A stretch of 36,118 nt of DNA from Candidatus Fermentithermobacillaceae bacterium (GCA_018052455.1 JAGPNE010000003.1:108550-144667), one strand, 5' to 3'; positions 18,230 to 28,093 are shown, counted from the first letter of the stretch. Translations and numbers: made by a program. The notes: generated by a model from the sequence alone, not told the origin.

Positions 18230-18853
18230 ATGTTCATGAGGAAAACGCTTCCGACCATAATTGCCTTTGTGTGCGGAATCACAGTTATAATAGCATACTT
18301 CTTCAACATCCCATCCGTGCAATCTACCGCACAGAATATCTTGAAATGGCAATCGGTCATCGCGATTTTCGCCCTAGGTCTTGGGGCAATTAACATCATA
18401 AGAGTTCATGTTAATAACATAAAAAGAGACAAAGGGAAGAATGTATATAGCATAGCGCTCCTAGTGACATTTGCCATCACAATAATCACAGGCGTGTTTC
18501 TAGGGCAAGACTCTAGTGCGTACAAGTTCATTTTCGACTATATAAACGTGCCGACAGGCAGCGCGATCTTTTCGTTGCTAGCATTCTACATTGGAACGGC
18601 AGCCTACAGAGCCTTTAGGGCCAAGAACGTAGAAGCTGCGATCCTGCTCATAACAGGCTGTATTGTTATGTTAGGCAGAGTTCCTCTAGGCGCCAAGATT
18701 CTACCAGTTTCGGTTCCAGCCACTGACTGGATCATGTCCGTTCTGAACGTCGGAGGCCAGCGTGGTGTCATGATTGCAGGCGCTATAGGCTTCATAGCAG
18801 TATCTTTGAGAATCATCATAGGACTAGAACGCCGTTCTTACGGTGGAGAATAG
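18230..18853 (+). CDS. Uncharacterised polytopic membrane protein, gene 2 of the cassette
   Basis: A 207-residue integral membrane protein from ATG 18230, with AAGGAGGTGA upstream. I count about six hydrophobic segments, at roughly residues 7-27, 40-60, 74-93, 108-128, 135-155 and 178-198. A short charged loop 'NNIKRDKGKN' follows the second segment. I do not recognise a transporter or enzyme family. It lies 24 bases after gene 1 and 12 before gene 3, so it is certainly part of the same operon. Confidence 0.65.
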   Translation: MFMRKTLPTIIAFVCGITVIIAYFFNIPSVQSTAQNILKWQSVIAIFALGLGAINIIRVHVNNIKRDKGKNVYSIALLVTFAITIITGVFLGQDSSAYKFIFDYINVPTGSAIFSLLAFYIGTAAYRAFRAKNVEAAILLITGCIVMLGRVPLGAKILPVSVPATDWIMSVLNVGGQRGVMIAGAIGFIAVSLRIIIGLERRSYGGE

Positions 18854-18865
18854 GGGGGATAATAA

Positions 18866-19732
18866 GTGGACATATTTGAAAAGTTGCAGAACCTAGATAA
18901 GCGCGTGTTCTACCTTCTTATGGCCCTTGCTATCGCTATCCCTACGATCCACCCCATTGGCCTGCCTATTGATGTGACTGAGCCAGTTCAAAGAGTCTAT
19001 GACTTTGTGAGCAGTCTTCCCGATGGTTCTGTGGTCGTCATAGGATTTGACTATGAACCAGGAGATGAAATAGACCTTAACCCAATAGCTCAGGCAATAA
19101 TGCATCAATTGGCATCAAAGAAAATCAAGATAGTCGCGATAGGGTCATTCCCTGCAGGTCCTACCTTTGCCGATGAGTGCATGGCAATTCTGGAGGAATA
19201 TGGGTATGAATACGGCGTTGACTACGTCAACCTAGGCTACTACGCCGGAGGAGAACCTACGCTTGCTGCCTTCGCGCAGAATCCTGCGGCAGTTTTCCCG
19301 AAGGACTGGCGCGGAAATAGCATTACCTCATTGCCCATAATGCAGGAAGTAAGTACAATGAAGGATTTCGCCATGGCCATGACCCTCAATGACGGGCCAA
19401 CCGGCGGAACCGGAACCCACGAGTGGGTAAGACAGGCAGTTATGGCCTATGGCACTCCGCTGATCATGGGAGTCACCGGGGTTCTGGCTGCCAGCAATGA
19501 AACCTACGTGCAATCAGGTCAATGCAAAGGGATACTTGCAGGACTGAGAGCTGCCGCTGAGTATGAAAAACTAACCGGCAAAAAAGGCACTGGAACTGTA
19601 GGGATGGACGCCCAGTCTATCGCCCACATTCTAATAGTCGCTTTTGTCGTCCTAGGCAATATCGGCATGTTGGTAAGCAAAAGCAAAGAGCCCAAATCCA
19701 AGTCTGTTCATGCCGGAGGTGAGGGCAAATGA
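18866..19732 (+). CDS. Uncharacterised protein, soluble domain between two membrane segments, gene 3 of the cassette
   Basis: A 288-residue protein from GTG 18866 after GGGGGGAT. It has an N-terminal membrane segment (about 14-36), an alpha/beta domain (about 45-245) and a C-terminal membrane segment (about 252-272) ending in a short basic, polar tail. Recognisable stretches in the domain are 'DGSVVVIGFDYEPGDEIDL', 'IVAIGSFPAGPTFADECM', 'VNLGYYAGGEPTLAAFAQN' and 'LAASNETYVQSGQCKG'. The TM-domain-TM plan repeats that of gene 1, and the closing parts of the two domains look loosely alike. The stop overlaps gene 4 by four bases (ATGA). No known function. Confidence 0.65.
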   Translation: MDIFEKLQNLDKRVFYLLMALAIAIPTIHPIGLPIDVTEPVQRVYDFVSSLPDGSVVVIGFDYEPGDEIDLNPIAQAIMHQLASKKIKIVAIGSFPAGPTFADECMAILEEYGYEYGVDYVNLGYYAGGEPTLAAFAQNPAAVFPKDWRGNSITSLPIMQEVSTMKDFAMAMTLNDGPTGGTGTHEWVRQAVMAYGTPLIMGVTGVLAASNETYVQSGQCKGILAGLRAAAEYEKLTGKKGTGTVGMDAQSIAHILIVAFVVLGNIGMLVSKSKEPKSKSVHAGGEGK

Positions 19733-20328
19733 AGATTTCGACTGACATAGGCGTATGGATAGGAGCATTGGCTGCTATCGCTATCTACTCGGTTCTTATC
19801 AAAGATAACCCAGTTTACACGATGATTGAGCATATTTTTGTTGGGGCGTCTGCAGGGATCGCGGTTGTCGTAGGTGTGAACACCTTCTTGAACTCCGCGT
19901 GGAGTCCGATGATAGGCGGTAATTACCTGCTCCTAGTACCTATTCTTATAGGCTTGCTGCTCTACTCCCGTTACTTCGAAAATATCGCATGGTTGAACCG
20001 CGTTCCTCTGTCTTTCCTCATGGGAACAGGGGCCGGCGTTGCAATGAGAGGCGCGGTCGAAAGTCAGATTGTGCAGCAGATCTCGGCAACCATGGTGAGC
20101 CTGACTACGTTCAATGCATGGGTAGTGTTTCTTGGAACGGTGTTTTCACTAAGCTATTTCTTCTTGACTTTCAAAAGAGGAAAGGTCACAGGAGTCACAT
20201 CCCAGCTTGGTCGTTACTTCATGATGGCCGCTTTTGGCGCGGCCTTTGGAAACACTGTGATGGGCCGTGTATCAGCCGCAATAGGACGTTTTCAATTCAT
20301 ATTCCTTAAGTGGTTGGGTCTCGGCTAG
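19729..20328 (+). CDS. Uncharacterised polytopic membrane protein, gene 4 of the cassette
   Basis: A 199-residue, Gly- and Ala-rich membrane protein whose ATG overlaps the gene 3 stop (ATGA). About five or six hydrophobic segments are visible, near residues 8-24, 36-54, 62-82, 88-108, 122-146 and 160-180. The segment containing 'FLMGTGAGVAMRGAVESQI' is a Gly-rich helix followed by a polar stretch. I do not recognise the family. A palindromic repeat (copy C) begins 11 bases after the stop and may serve as the transcript end. Confidence 0.65.
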   Translation: MKISTDIGVWIGALAAIAIYSVLIKDNPVYTMIEHIFVGASAGIAVVVGVNTFLNSAWSPMIGGNYLLLVPILIGLLLYSRYFENIAWLNRVPLSFLMGTGAGVAMRGAVESQIVQQISATMVSLTTFNAWVVFLGTVFSLSYFFLTFKRGKVTGVTSQLGRYFMMAAFGAAFGNTVMGRVSAAIGRFQFIFLKWLGLG

Positions 20329-20338
20329 AACTAATCAA

Positions 20339-20395
20339 TGGGGACGGTTATCATGCTTCTTTCGGCAACCGAAACAAGCGTGGGAACCGTCCCCA
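20339..20395. repeat. Dispersed palindromic repeat, copy C
   Basis: Arms of 27 bases at 20339-20365 and 20369-20395 pair with four mismatches around a 3-base loop. The outer core TGGGGACGGTT is shared with copy A. It follows gene 4 of the membrane cassette and precedes the T-box leader. Confidence 0.82.
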
Positions 20396-20439
20396 ACGTA
20401 TTGACAACGTTCTCCTTCACGTGCTAGCATCATCAAAAT

Positions 20440-20868
20440 AACTCTAGCTAACGCAATGATCGGGACTAGTAAGCGCAACACCGTCGGTATAGCGAATCAG
20501 GGACAGTGTGAGCCTGACACCGCAAGGAGCGACCGAATGGGCCCGTGAGCAGCAGCGCCGAACGAAACACAGCCCGAACTTTATCGTAGAACTCCCACGA
20601 TAGAAGAACTTGGACGTGAACAAGTAGGTGCCGCCGGAAACCCACCGATACAAGGGGAAAGATATAAGGACTGCATGCATGTGGTTGCGAGAGTGGTTTT
20701 GGAGGCTGTAGTCCCGTATCTAGAGACGAGAGGGATCACTGAATCCAGCGCGTGTCTGAAGTATTTGGATTGACTTCAACTTGCATAGCACGCGACGGGT
20801 CCCTAGGTAGATCCAATCGAGGTGGCACCACGGCTGTAACCCGTCCTCTGAAAAGAGGGCGGGTTTTT
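20440..20868 (+). promoter_or_regulatory. Tryptophan T-box riboswitch upstream of trpB2
   Basis: A complete T-box leader. Stem I carries the AGTA box (ACTAGTAAGC near 20465-20474), the distal-loop motifs 'AGCGAATCAGGGACAGTGTG' and 'AGCCTGACACC', and a specifier loop GAA-TGG-GCC, with TGG (Trp) at 20538-20540 followed by GTGAGC. The conserved T-box GAGGTGGCACCACGG is at 20819-20833. Its UGGC bulge would pair with a GCCA tRNA end, matching G73 of tRNA-Trp. The terminator is AACCCGTCCTCT (20838-20849), loop GAAA, AGAGGGCGGGTT (20854-20865) and a T run to 20868. GACGGGT at 20794-20800 can pair with 20839-20845 to form the competing antiterminator. Uncharged tRNA-Trp would thus switch on trpB2 and the gene after it. 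The 5' end is approximate. Confidence 0.9.
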
Positions 20869-21053
20869 GATTATGTCTCCTCAATAGTCAGCCAGTACGC
20901 CGACTCAATTGGTTTTCTTCCCATGTAGGATCGGGTCCTTGCGGATCTTGCTCCCTCCCTGCACATCGGGCCTATGGTACCAAAAGTGCAAGCCGCACTT
21001 AGCGAGTTTGCATGCCGTTCAGAAATGAGGAAAGGATGAAAGGAGAAGACCAA

Positions 21054-22514
21054 ATGGAGAAGCGAATCGGAATCGGAAGAGAAAAGAGAGTCAAATACGG
21101 CCTCGATGAAAAGGACATGCCCACATACTGGTACAACATCTTGGCCGATCTGCCGTTTCAAATGGAACCACCTCTTAATCCAAATACTCTGGAACCGGCA
21201 GGCCCGGAGGATTTAGCAGCCATATTTCCCATGGCAGTGATTGAGCAAGAGGTTTCCACAGAACCAACTATCGACATCCCTGGCGAGGTTCTTGACATTT
21301 ACAGGCTATGGAGGCCGACCCCTCTTTACCGTGCGACCCGGCTCGAAGCGGCTCTAGGCACTCCTGCCAGGATCTATTTCAAGTACGAAGGGACCAGTCC
21401 TGTAGGCAGTCACAAACCAAACACCGCGGTAGCACAGGCATATTACAACAAGTTAGAAGGCACCCATAGATTATGTACGGAAACAGGGGCTGGCCAATGG
21501 GGTTCCGCATTGGCGATGGCGTGTTCGTTCTTCGACATTGAGTGTCTAGTGTATATGGTGAAGACAAGCTATGAGCAAAAGCCCTACAGGCGTTCCCTAA
21601 TGAAAGCATTTGGCGCAGACGTAATCCCAAGCCCGAGCAACAAGACTGAATCAGGACGAAAGGCTTTGGCTGTTGATCCTAACTGCCCTGGTAGTCTTGG
21701 GATCGCCATAAGTGAAGCAGTAGAAGACACCGTCAATCATCCAGGAACAAAATACTCACTCGGAAGCGTTCTCAACCACGTGCTGTTGCATCAAACAGTA
21801 ATAGGTCTAGAAGCAAAGGCTCAGATGGAAATGGCGGAAGATACTCCCGACGTTATAATCGCGTGCGCTGGAGGCGGCAGCAATTTCGGGGGTCTGGCTT
21901 TTCCGTTTCTCGAACCTACACTAAAGGGCATGAAGGTTCAGGAAGCACAGGGAAAACAAGTGACCTGTGGTCAAAGGACCATAGGCTTTCATTCCGGCTC
22001 GTCGCTTCCTCTGTCTCCAAGAATAATCGCAGTTGAACCCGAAGCGTGCCCTACGCTTACGAGAGGAATATACGCTTACGATTACGGCGACAGTGTGGGG
22101 ATGGTTCCTGCGCTCAAAATGTTCACCCTTGGCCACGATTTCGTTCCACCAGGTATTCATGCCGGAGGTCTCCGTTACCACGGTATGTCGCCAATAATCA
22201 GCGCGCTGGTGCACGAAGGGTTGATAGAAGCAAAAGCAGTTGAGCAAATTGCCGTTTTCGAAGCAGCCCAGTTGTTTGCGAAATCCGAAGGCATTATCCC
22301 GGCCCCCGAATCCGCACATGCAATACGTGTGGCTATAGACGAGGCGCTCAGATGTAAAGAAACTGGCCAGGAGAAGGCAATACTCTTTGGGCTCAGCGGA
22401 CACGGCCACTTTGACATGAGCGCCTATGATGAATACCAAAAGGGGAGGCTTACGAATGTTAAGCATCCTCAGTCTGAAATTGATAAGGCCCTGTCTACTC
22501 TGCCAAAGAGGTAG
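21054..22514 (+). CDS. trpB2: TrpB2-type tryptophan synthase beta chain (TrpB-like PLP enzyme)
   Basis: A 486-residue PLP enzyme from ATG 21054, with AAAGGAG eight bases upstream; the frame is open to 21012. It is longer than the classical TrpB1 (about 400) and has the TrpB2 N terminus '[12 protein letters not shown]' and '[13 protein letters not shown]'. The PLP lysine is K121 in 'GSHKPNTA'; '[10 protein letters not shown]' and the phosphate loop '[10 protein letters not shown]' are intact. No trpA lies nearby. Sulfolobus TrpB2 enzymes are reported to condense indole with O-phospho-L-serine rather than serine. The Trp T-box upstream shows that tryptophan supply is the role. The next gene, 83 bases on, is a SerK-like kinase. 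Confidence 0.93.
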   Translation: MEKRIGIGREKRVKYGLDEKDMPTYWYNILADLPFQMEPPLNPNTLEPAGPEDLAAIFPMAVIEQEVSTEPTIDIPGEVLDIYRLWRPTPLYRATRLEAALGTPARIYFKYEGTSPVGSHKPNTAVAQAYYNKLEGTHRLCTETGAGQWGSALAMACSFFDIECLVYMVKTSYEQKPYRRSLMKAFGADVIPSPSNKTESGRKALAVDPNCPGSLGIAISEAVEDTVNHPGTKYSLGSVLNHVLLHQTVIGLEAKAQMEMAEDTPDVIIACAGGGSNFGGLAFPFLEPTLKGMKVQEAQGKQVTCGQRTIGFHSGSSLPLSPRIIAVEPEACPTLTRGIYAYDYGDSVGMVPALKMFTLGHDFVPPGIHAGGLRYHGMSPIISALVHEGLIEAKAVEQIAVFEAAQLFAKSEGIIPAPESAHAIRVAIDEALRCKETGQEKAILFGLSGHGHFDMSAYDEYQKGRLTNVKHPQSEIDKALSTLPKR

Positions 22515-22597
22515 AACCGAGCAGTCAAGTATGGTTAGAAGGCTAGTGTTCGGCATGCAGACGAAAAAACAGTGATCTGCAAAGGAGGTCAAGTAGA

Positions 22598-23092
22598 GTG
22601 ATAAAACCCACGTCTGATTCTAGTCTAAAAGCGTGCCGGTACTCGTTTGCGCTGGTTGATGACAAGGCTCTAGCAGCCCACGAAAATGTGGATGTCGACA
22701 GAGTTGCTGAACTTACCCGGGAGATCGCGCGAGATGGTGTAATCAAGTACCCGATTATCGTTGACATTAATTCAATGGTCATACTGGACGGACATCACAG
22801 AGTCCGTGCACTTATGGCGCTAGGGTGTCACTTCATTCCGGCATACCTACTAGACTATTACAACGATACAATAGTCGTGACAAACTGGGGTAACTCCTTG
22901 GCTGAAAATAGAAGGGACGGGTCCGACCATGCGGCTGCTTCGCCGATTACCAAAGACCGTGTAATAGTGGCGGGACTAACAGGCAGACTACTGCCACCTA
23001 AGACCTCCAGGCATTTGTGGCCGTGGCCTTACGAGCAGCGCCCTGTTTCTATCGCGGTTCTTAAAAATCTCACCGCAAGTGTAGTTTCTTGA
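22598..23092 (+). CDS. ParB/Srx-fold protein resembling ADP-dependent free-serine kinase SerK
   Basis: A 164-residue protein from GTG 22598, with AAAGGAGG nine bases upstream. It has the ParB/sulfiredoxin fold but lacks the DNA-binding half of ParB. Residues 17-29 'FALVDDKALAAHE' place E29 where SerK of Thermococcus has its catalytic E30. D64-R68 is DGHHR, the form seen in SerK, where ParB has GERR. Near the end 'PPKTSRH' (133-139) matches, from memory, the 'SPKTTRH' segment of SerK. SerK phosphorylates free L-serine to O-phosphoserine. It is shorter than archaeal SerK (about 240), the middle being reduced. Placed behind trpB2 under a Trp T-box, it could supply the phosphoserine TrpB2 needs. 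Other ParB-like roles are not excluded. Confidence 0.72.
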   Translation: MIKPTSDSSLKACRYSFALVDDKALAAHENVDVDRVAELTREIARDGVIKYPIIVDINSMVILDGHHRVRALMALGCHFIPAYLLDYYNDTIVVTNWGNSLAENRRDGSDHAAASPITKDRVIVAGLTGRLLPPKTSRHLWPWPYEQRPVSIAVLKNLTASVVS

Positions 23093-23096
23093 AGTG

Positions 23097-23145
23097 AAAA
23101 AACCATGGGGATGCGCGCTGTACAGCTCTAATTGCATCCCCATGG
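23097..23145 (-). terminator. Terminator of tpl, also between the convergent serK-like gene
   Basis: A 12-bp perfect stem CCATGGGGATGC (23103-23114) and GCATCCCCATGG (23134-23145), with a smaller GCTGTACAGC palindrome in the loop. On the minus strand it is followed by TTTTTT (23102-23097), a classical intrinsic terminator for tpl. It begins 11 bases after the serK-like stop and may block read-through from both sides. Confidence 0.82.
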
Positions 23146-23162
23146 AAGCAGCCTTACCTAGT

Positions 23163-23190
23163 GAAGCATGAGAACCGACCCCGTGCTTCT
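23163..23190. repeat. Dispersed palindromic repeat, copy D (single arm)
   Basis: GAAGCATGAGAACCGACCCC and the following CGTGCTTCT match one arm of copies A and B, with the GTCGG variant as in copy B. No second long arm is present. It lies between the tpl stop and the tpl terminator. Confidence 0.65.
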
Positions 23191-23191
23191 C

Positions 23192-24595
<1,404 letters not shown>

Positions 24596-24610
24596 CTACA
24601 TCAATATTAA

Positions 24611-24626
24611 TGCAAAAAGCGTGCCG
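24611..24626 (-). promoter_or_regulatory. Sigma-54 promoter of tpl
   Basis: On the minus strand CGGCACGCTTTTTGCA, with GG at 24625-24624, exactly ten bases, then GC at 24613-24612. This fits the -24/-12 consensus TGGCACG-N4-TTGCA with one change (the first base). Start of transcription is expected near 24600, giving a 35-base leader to the tpl ATG. Confidence 0.88.
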
Positions 24627-24832
24627 TTGTTCAACGAAAGGACTGAAACCCCTAGCAGAGTTTTCCATGACATACTGCGCTACAAGTGCCAACCAGAAAA
24701 GCGGTCCCAATGTCTCGGTGATGCTGGGTACACCGACCCTTTTGCTCTGCGCAGTGGGGCTTACTGTCGGTCAGATCTACGCTGAGCCGATTAAAACCCA
24801 TGCTCCCATGAAGGATTTGACGCTATTCATGT

Positions 24833-24849
24833 CGTAAATACTTCTTACA
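24833..24849. promoter_or_regulatory. TyrR-box-like palindrome 1
   Basis: CGTAAA-TACTT-CTTACA, a 17-bp palindrome with half-sites like the E. coli TyrR box (TGTAAA-N6-TTTACA) but with a 5-base spacer. Centre at 24841, about 240 bp upstream of the predicted tpl start. A further TGTAAA half-site is at 24852-24857. Confidence 0.65.
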
Positions 24850-24882
24850 GATGTAAATAACAGCAACAGAGCGGCCCTTTTG

Positions 24883-24899
24883 TGTAAATCTTGTTTACA
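24883..24899. promoter_or_regulatory. TyrR-box-like palindrome 2
   Basis: TGTAAA-TCTTG-TTTACA, perfect half-sites with a 5-base spacer. Centre at 24891, exactly 50 bp from palindrome 1. It lies 52 bases before the start of the tyrR-like gene, so it could also mediate control of that gene. Confidence 0.72.
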
Positions 24900-24950
24900 G
24901 TAAGTGACTCAAGGTGAAAACTGCTTCACTTTGCACTGGGGGAATCACCT

Positions 24951-26627
24951 TTGGACGAGAACCGGAGAATAAAGCGATTGAGATTTACAGGAGCCGAAAA
25001 CCGAGTAGGAATGGTCTACGACATACTCAAAGCAGTTAGCAATCTGGGGATAAACGTGCTCAATATCGAGGTCAACCCTCCCCACATATACTTCAAAGTC
25101 CAGTGGCCGAAAAACCTCTCATGGTCAACCCTAACACGCGACCTAAACGCCCACGTCGCAGATATCGGCGAAATAGTTGAAGTCGATATAATGGAATACG
25201 AAAAGAAAGAAACCACCCTAGATGTGATTGGCGACAACATAAGCGAGGGCATTCTCGTTGTAGACCAGTCCGGAGACGTTACGTACTGCAGCAAGAAAGC
25301 AAGAGATATGCTGGCAATACCTGCGAAGGAGCATCCTAGCCTGGAAGGAATCTTTAGGAGCCGGAACTTTGAGCCGGTCTTATCGTTAGAAGAAGACAAA
25401 GATAACGTCGAAGTAGCAGTTACGTGGCAGGGAAAGAGCACTCGGGTTCTAACCAGCGTACGCACAATCACGAACGAAGAGGGTATTCCTGCGGGAGCAC
25501 TCGTAATACTCCGCGAACTAGATGATGTGCGCCAGCTGATCCAATCAGTAAGCGGACCTTCCCTGATCGACTTTGAAGACATAATCGGACAAAGCCAAGG
25601 CTTTACAAACGCCATAAACCTTGCAAAGACAGTGGCGCCCACTAATATGAGCGTAATGTTACGAGGAGAGAGCGGCACCGGAAAGGAGCTATTTGCCCGC
25701 GCAATTCACAAAAACTCCTCTCGAAAGAAAGGTCCGTTTGTAACAGTGAACTGCGCTGCAATACCCGATTCTCTTCTTGAAAGCGAGTTCTTCGGTTATG
25801 AGCGGGGAGCATTCACAGGCGCCTCATCCGGAGGCAAACAAGGGTTGCTCGAGCTTGCAACTCACGGCACGCTGTTTTTGGATGAAGTTGGGGACCTATC
25901 TCCACCACTTCAGGCCAAGATCCTAAGAGCTATTCAAGAACAGAGTATTCGGCGCATAGGAGGGCGCCAAGAAATCAAAATCGACATCAGAATCGTATCA
26001 GCAACCAACAAGGATCTCGAGCAGATGATGAACGACGGCACTTTTAGAGAAGACCTGTTTTACAGGCTAAATGTCATCCCAATTTGGATCCCTCCTCTGA
26101 GGAACAGAAAAGAAGATATCCCTGTACTAGCGGCGCATTTTGTGCACACTATGGCCAGAGAACTAGGCAAATCGGACCTACGGCTGAGTTTGGACGCTAT
26201 AAACAAACTCGTAGAACACACCTGGCCTGGAAATGTGCGCGAGCTTCAGAACGTGATTCAAAGGGCCGCCATACTCGCTACAGATGAGATCGATTCAACT
26301 CACCTGGTAATAGAAAACGCATCCTCTGCATCAGAAAGATCTTGGCAGTCCATAAAAGACGGTCTAATCCCAAAGTCTTCCATGCATTTCGCAGACGCAC
26401 CTCTACGAGAGACAGACGAACCGATTTTGCATCTGCCAAGCGAACTGCCTGTAAACCTGCCTGAGATAGTAGAAGAAGTCGAGGCATACTACATTGCCAA
26501 AGCTTCTGAAACCCACTATTCCTCTAGACAAATTGGGCGCGCCCTGGGAATATCCCATACTACTGCTATAAACAAAATGCGGAAGTTAGAAACACAACAA
26601 GGCCGAAGAACGGGCCGTCAAAGGTAG
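24951..26627 (+). CDS. TyrR-like sigma-54-dependent regulator (ACT-PAS-AAA+-HTH)
   Basis: A 558-residue transcription activator starting at TTG 24951 after GGGGGAA. Domains: ACT-like ligand domain (about 5-78), PAS domain (about 86-190), AAA+ module (about 208-440) with Walker A GESGTGKE (K245) and the sigma-54-contacting loop GAFTGA (286-291), and a C-terminal helix-turn-helix (about 518-545, '[19 protein letters not shown]'). This is the TyrR layout, but E. coli TyrR lacks a good GAFTGA and works with sigma-70. It is divergent from tpl, which has a sigma-54 promoter, and two TyrR-box-like palindromes lie between. Likely role: tyrosine-dependent activation of tpl. Confidence 0.88.
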   Translation: MDENRRIKRLRFTGAENRVGMVYDILKAVSNLGINVLNIEVNPPHIYFKVQWPKNLSWSTLTRDLNAHVADIGEIVEVDIMEYEKKETTLDVIGDNISEGILVVDQSGDVTYCSKKARDMLAIPAKEHPSLEGIFRSRNFEPVLSLEEDKDNVEVAVTWQGKSTRVLTSVRTITNEEGIPAGALVILRELDDVRQLIQSVSGPSLIDFEDIIGQSQGFTNAINLAKTVAPTNMSVMLRGESGTGKELFARAIHKNSSRKKGPFVTVNCAAIPDSLLESEFFGYERGAFTGASSGGKQGLLELATHGTLFLDEVGDLSPPLQAKILRAIQEQSIRRIGGRQEIKIDIRIVSATNKDLEQMMNDGTFREDLFYRLNVIPIWIPPLRNRKEDIPVLAAHFVHTMARELGKSDLRLSLDAINKLVEHTWPGNVRELQNVIQRAAILATDEIDSTHLVIENASSASERSWQSIKDGLIPKSSMHFADAPLRETDEPILHLPSELPVNLPEIVEEVEAYYIAKASETHYSSRQIGRALGISHTTAINKMRKLETQQGRRTGRQR

Positions 26628-26644
26628 TTTCAGACAAAAGTCTT

Positions 26645-28093
26645 TTAAGTGCGGGTGAGGTCAGAAATACCGTACTTCTTGATCTTGTATTGCAGAGACT
26701 GCCGAGAGATACCTAATAGTCTTGCAGCAGCGGCTACGTTGCCGCCGGTATTCGCAAGCGAAGATTTGATCATGCTAAGTTCGGTATTGTCCACTGCAAC
26801 CTTAAGAGCATAGTCGGCTTCCGACTTCATTACCCCTGTTCTGGAAATGGCGCGTTTGAAATGCTCGGGAAGGTCTGAAACTCCCACAGGACTCTTACAC
26901 ACATCAGTTATAGCCATTACTGTGTTCTTGAGTTCTCTCACATTTCCTGGCCAACGGTAATTAAGGAACAGGCTGAGGGTCTCGTCCTTGAGAACGGGCA
27001 CCGGTTGTCCAGTGGCCATGGCGTAGCGCTTGGCAAATGTATTGGCTAGAAGGACTATGTCCTCCCCCCTGTCTCTAAGCGGCGGAATCTCAATAACGTT
27101 AACTGCAACTCGGAAATAGAGGTCCTCTCTAAGCTGATTGCATTCCATAGCATCCAAAGGATCGTCCCCCAAAGATGCAATTATCCTTACGTCAACTGGG
27201 GTAAGGTATGTGCTCCCTACACGCCTGATTGCTCTTTCTTCCAGAACTCTAAGCAACTTGGCTTGAAGCGCAAGGCTCATTGAATCCAGCTCATCCAGAA
27301 AAAGCGTGCCTTTCTGCGCTTCTTCAAAGAGTCCAGACTTGTCCAGAGCTCCCGTGAACGCCCCGCGCACTGTCCCAAATAGCGTGCTTTCCAGAAGCGG
27401 TTCCGGCAGAGCCGCACAGTTTACGGCCACAAAACGATAAGCAGATCGTTCGCTAGCATTGTGAATACTTTGGGCAAACACCTCCTTGCCTACCCCTGTT
27501 TCCCCATAGACAAGCACGGGGTTGTCGCTCCTTGAGGCTGTAATTGCCAATTGCTTCGCTGTGAGTATGGTTTCACTTGTACCAAGCACATGATCAAACG
27601 AATATATGGTCCCGTTGTCTCTGGAAACCTCATCTAGTGGAAAAGCCTCGCTCAATCGTGACAGCTGGCGGACTGCTTTGGCTAACTGTTCTATTCTGGA
27701 AATATCTTTGGCTATTTCAACCGCACCTTGACACTTGCCATCAACTACTATTGGGATGGTACTGTTCACAGTGGTCACACTTTCGCCGTCTAGTGTATAG
27801 TACGTCTGTACATAGTCATAGATCGGTTTTTGCGACTTGAGCACCTGTAAGAGAGTACTGGTATCGTCTGTCAGGTTGGGAAAGACCTCCTGGATGGTTC
27901 TCCCTAGAACGAGCGAAGGGTCCAATCCTTCCAGATTAGCCATGGCAGTATTGTAGAATACAGTTCTTCCCGTGCTATCAACGATGTGCACTCCCTCGTC
28001 CATTACTCCAAGAGACACCTTGCAAAGGTCCAAAACCCTCCGATCGATATCTGTGCTGTTTGCTCTGGGAAACGAGGATTCCCGTTCTTCCAT
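26645..28093 (-). CDS. PAS-containing sigma-54-dependent activator, probable regulator of the ornithine operon
   Basis: A 482-residue activator from ATG 28093, with AAGGAGGGG eight bases upstream; the frame is open to 28171. A PAS domain covers about residues 25-150 ('MDEGVHIVDSTGRTVFYN'). The AAA+ module has Walker A GETGVGKE (K203), 'RGAFTGALDKSG' for sigma-54 contact and Walker B 'GTLFLDELDSM'. A Fis-type helix-turn-helix closes the protein ('GNVAAAARLLGISRQSLQYK'). The layout is that of RocR-type regulators of arginine and ornithine breakdown. It is divergent from ord, which has a sigma-54 promoter, so control of that operon is the natural inference. It meets the tyrR-like gene tail to tail with a 17-base gap. 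Confidence 0.87.
   Translation of the reverse strand: MEERESSFPRANSTDIDRRVLDLCKVSLGVMDEGVHIVDSTGRTVFYNTAMANLEGLDPSLVLGRTIQEVFPNLTDDTSTLLQVLKSQKPIYDYVQTYYTLDGESVTTVNSTIPIVVDGKCQGAVEIAKDISRIEQLAKAVRQLSRLSEAFPLDEVSRDNGTIYSFDHVLGTSETILTAKQLAITASRSDNPVLVYGETGVGKEVFAQSIHNASERSAYRFVAVNCAALPEPLLESTLFGTVRGAFTGALDKSGLFEEAQKGTLFLDELDSMSLALQAKLLRVLEERAIRRVGSTYLTPVDVRIIASLGDDPLDAMECNQLREDLYFRVAVNVIEIPPLRDRGEDIVLLANTFAKRYAMATGQPVPVLKDETLSLFLNYRWPGNVRELKNTVMAITDVCKSPVGVSDLPEHFKRAISRTGVMKSEADYALKVAVDNTELSMIKSSLANTGGNVAAAARLLGISRQSLQYKIKKYGISDLTRT

Noticed and set aside
20444..20680. A 78-codon minus-strand frame in the T-box leader
   Set aside because: The DNA is fully explained by a structured RNA leader on the plus strand.
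21921..22592. A 223-codon minus-strand frame
   Set aside because: It is a shadow of trpB2 on the other strand.
25016..25678. A 220-codon minus-strand frame
   Set aside because: It is antisense to the tyrR-like gene; its composition is a mirror of that gene's codons.
26628..26644. A terminator between the two converging regulators
   Set aside because: Only a 4-bp stem (AGAC, loop, GTCT, then TTTT) is present, too weak to call.
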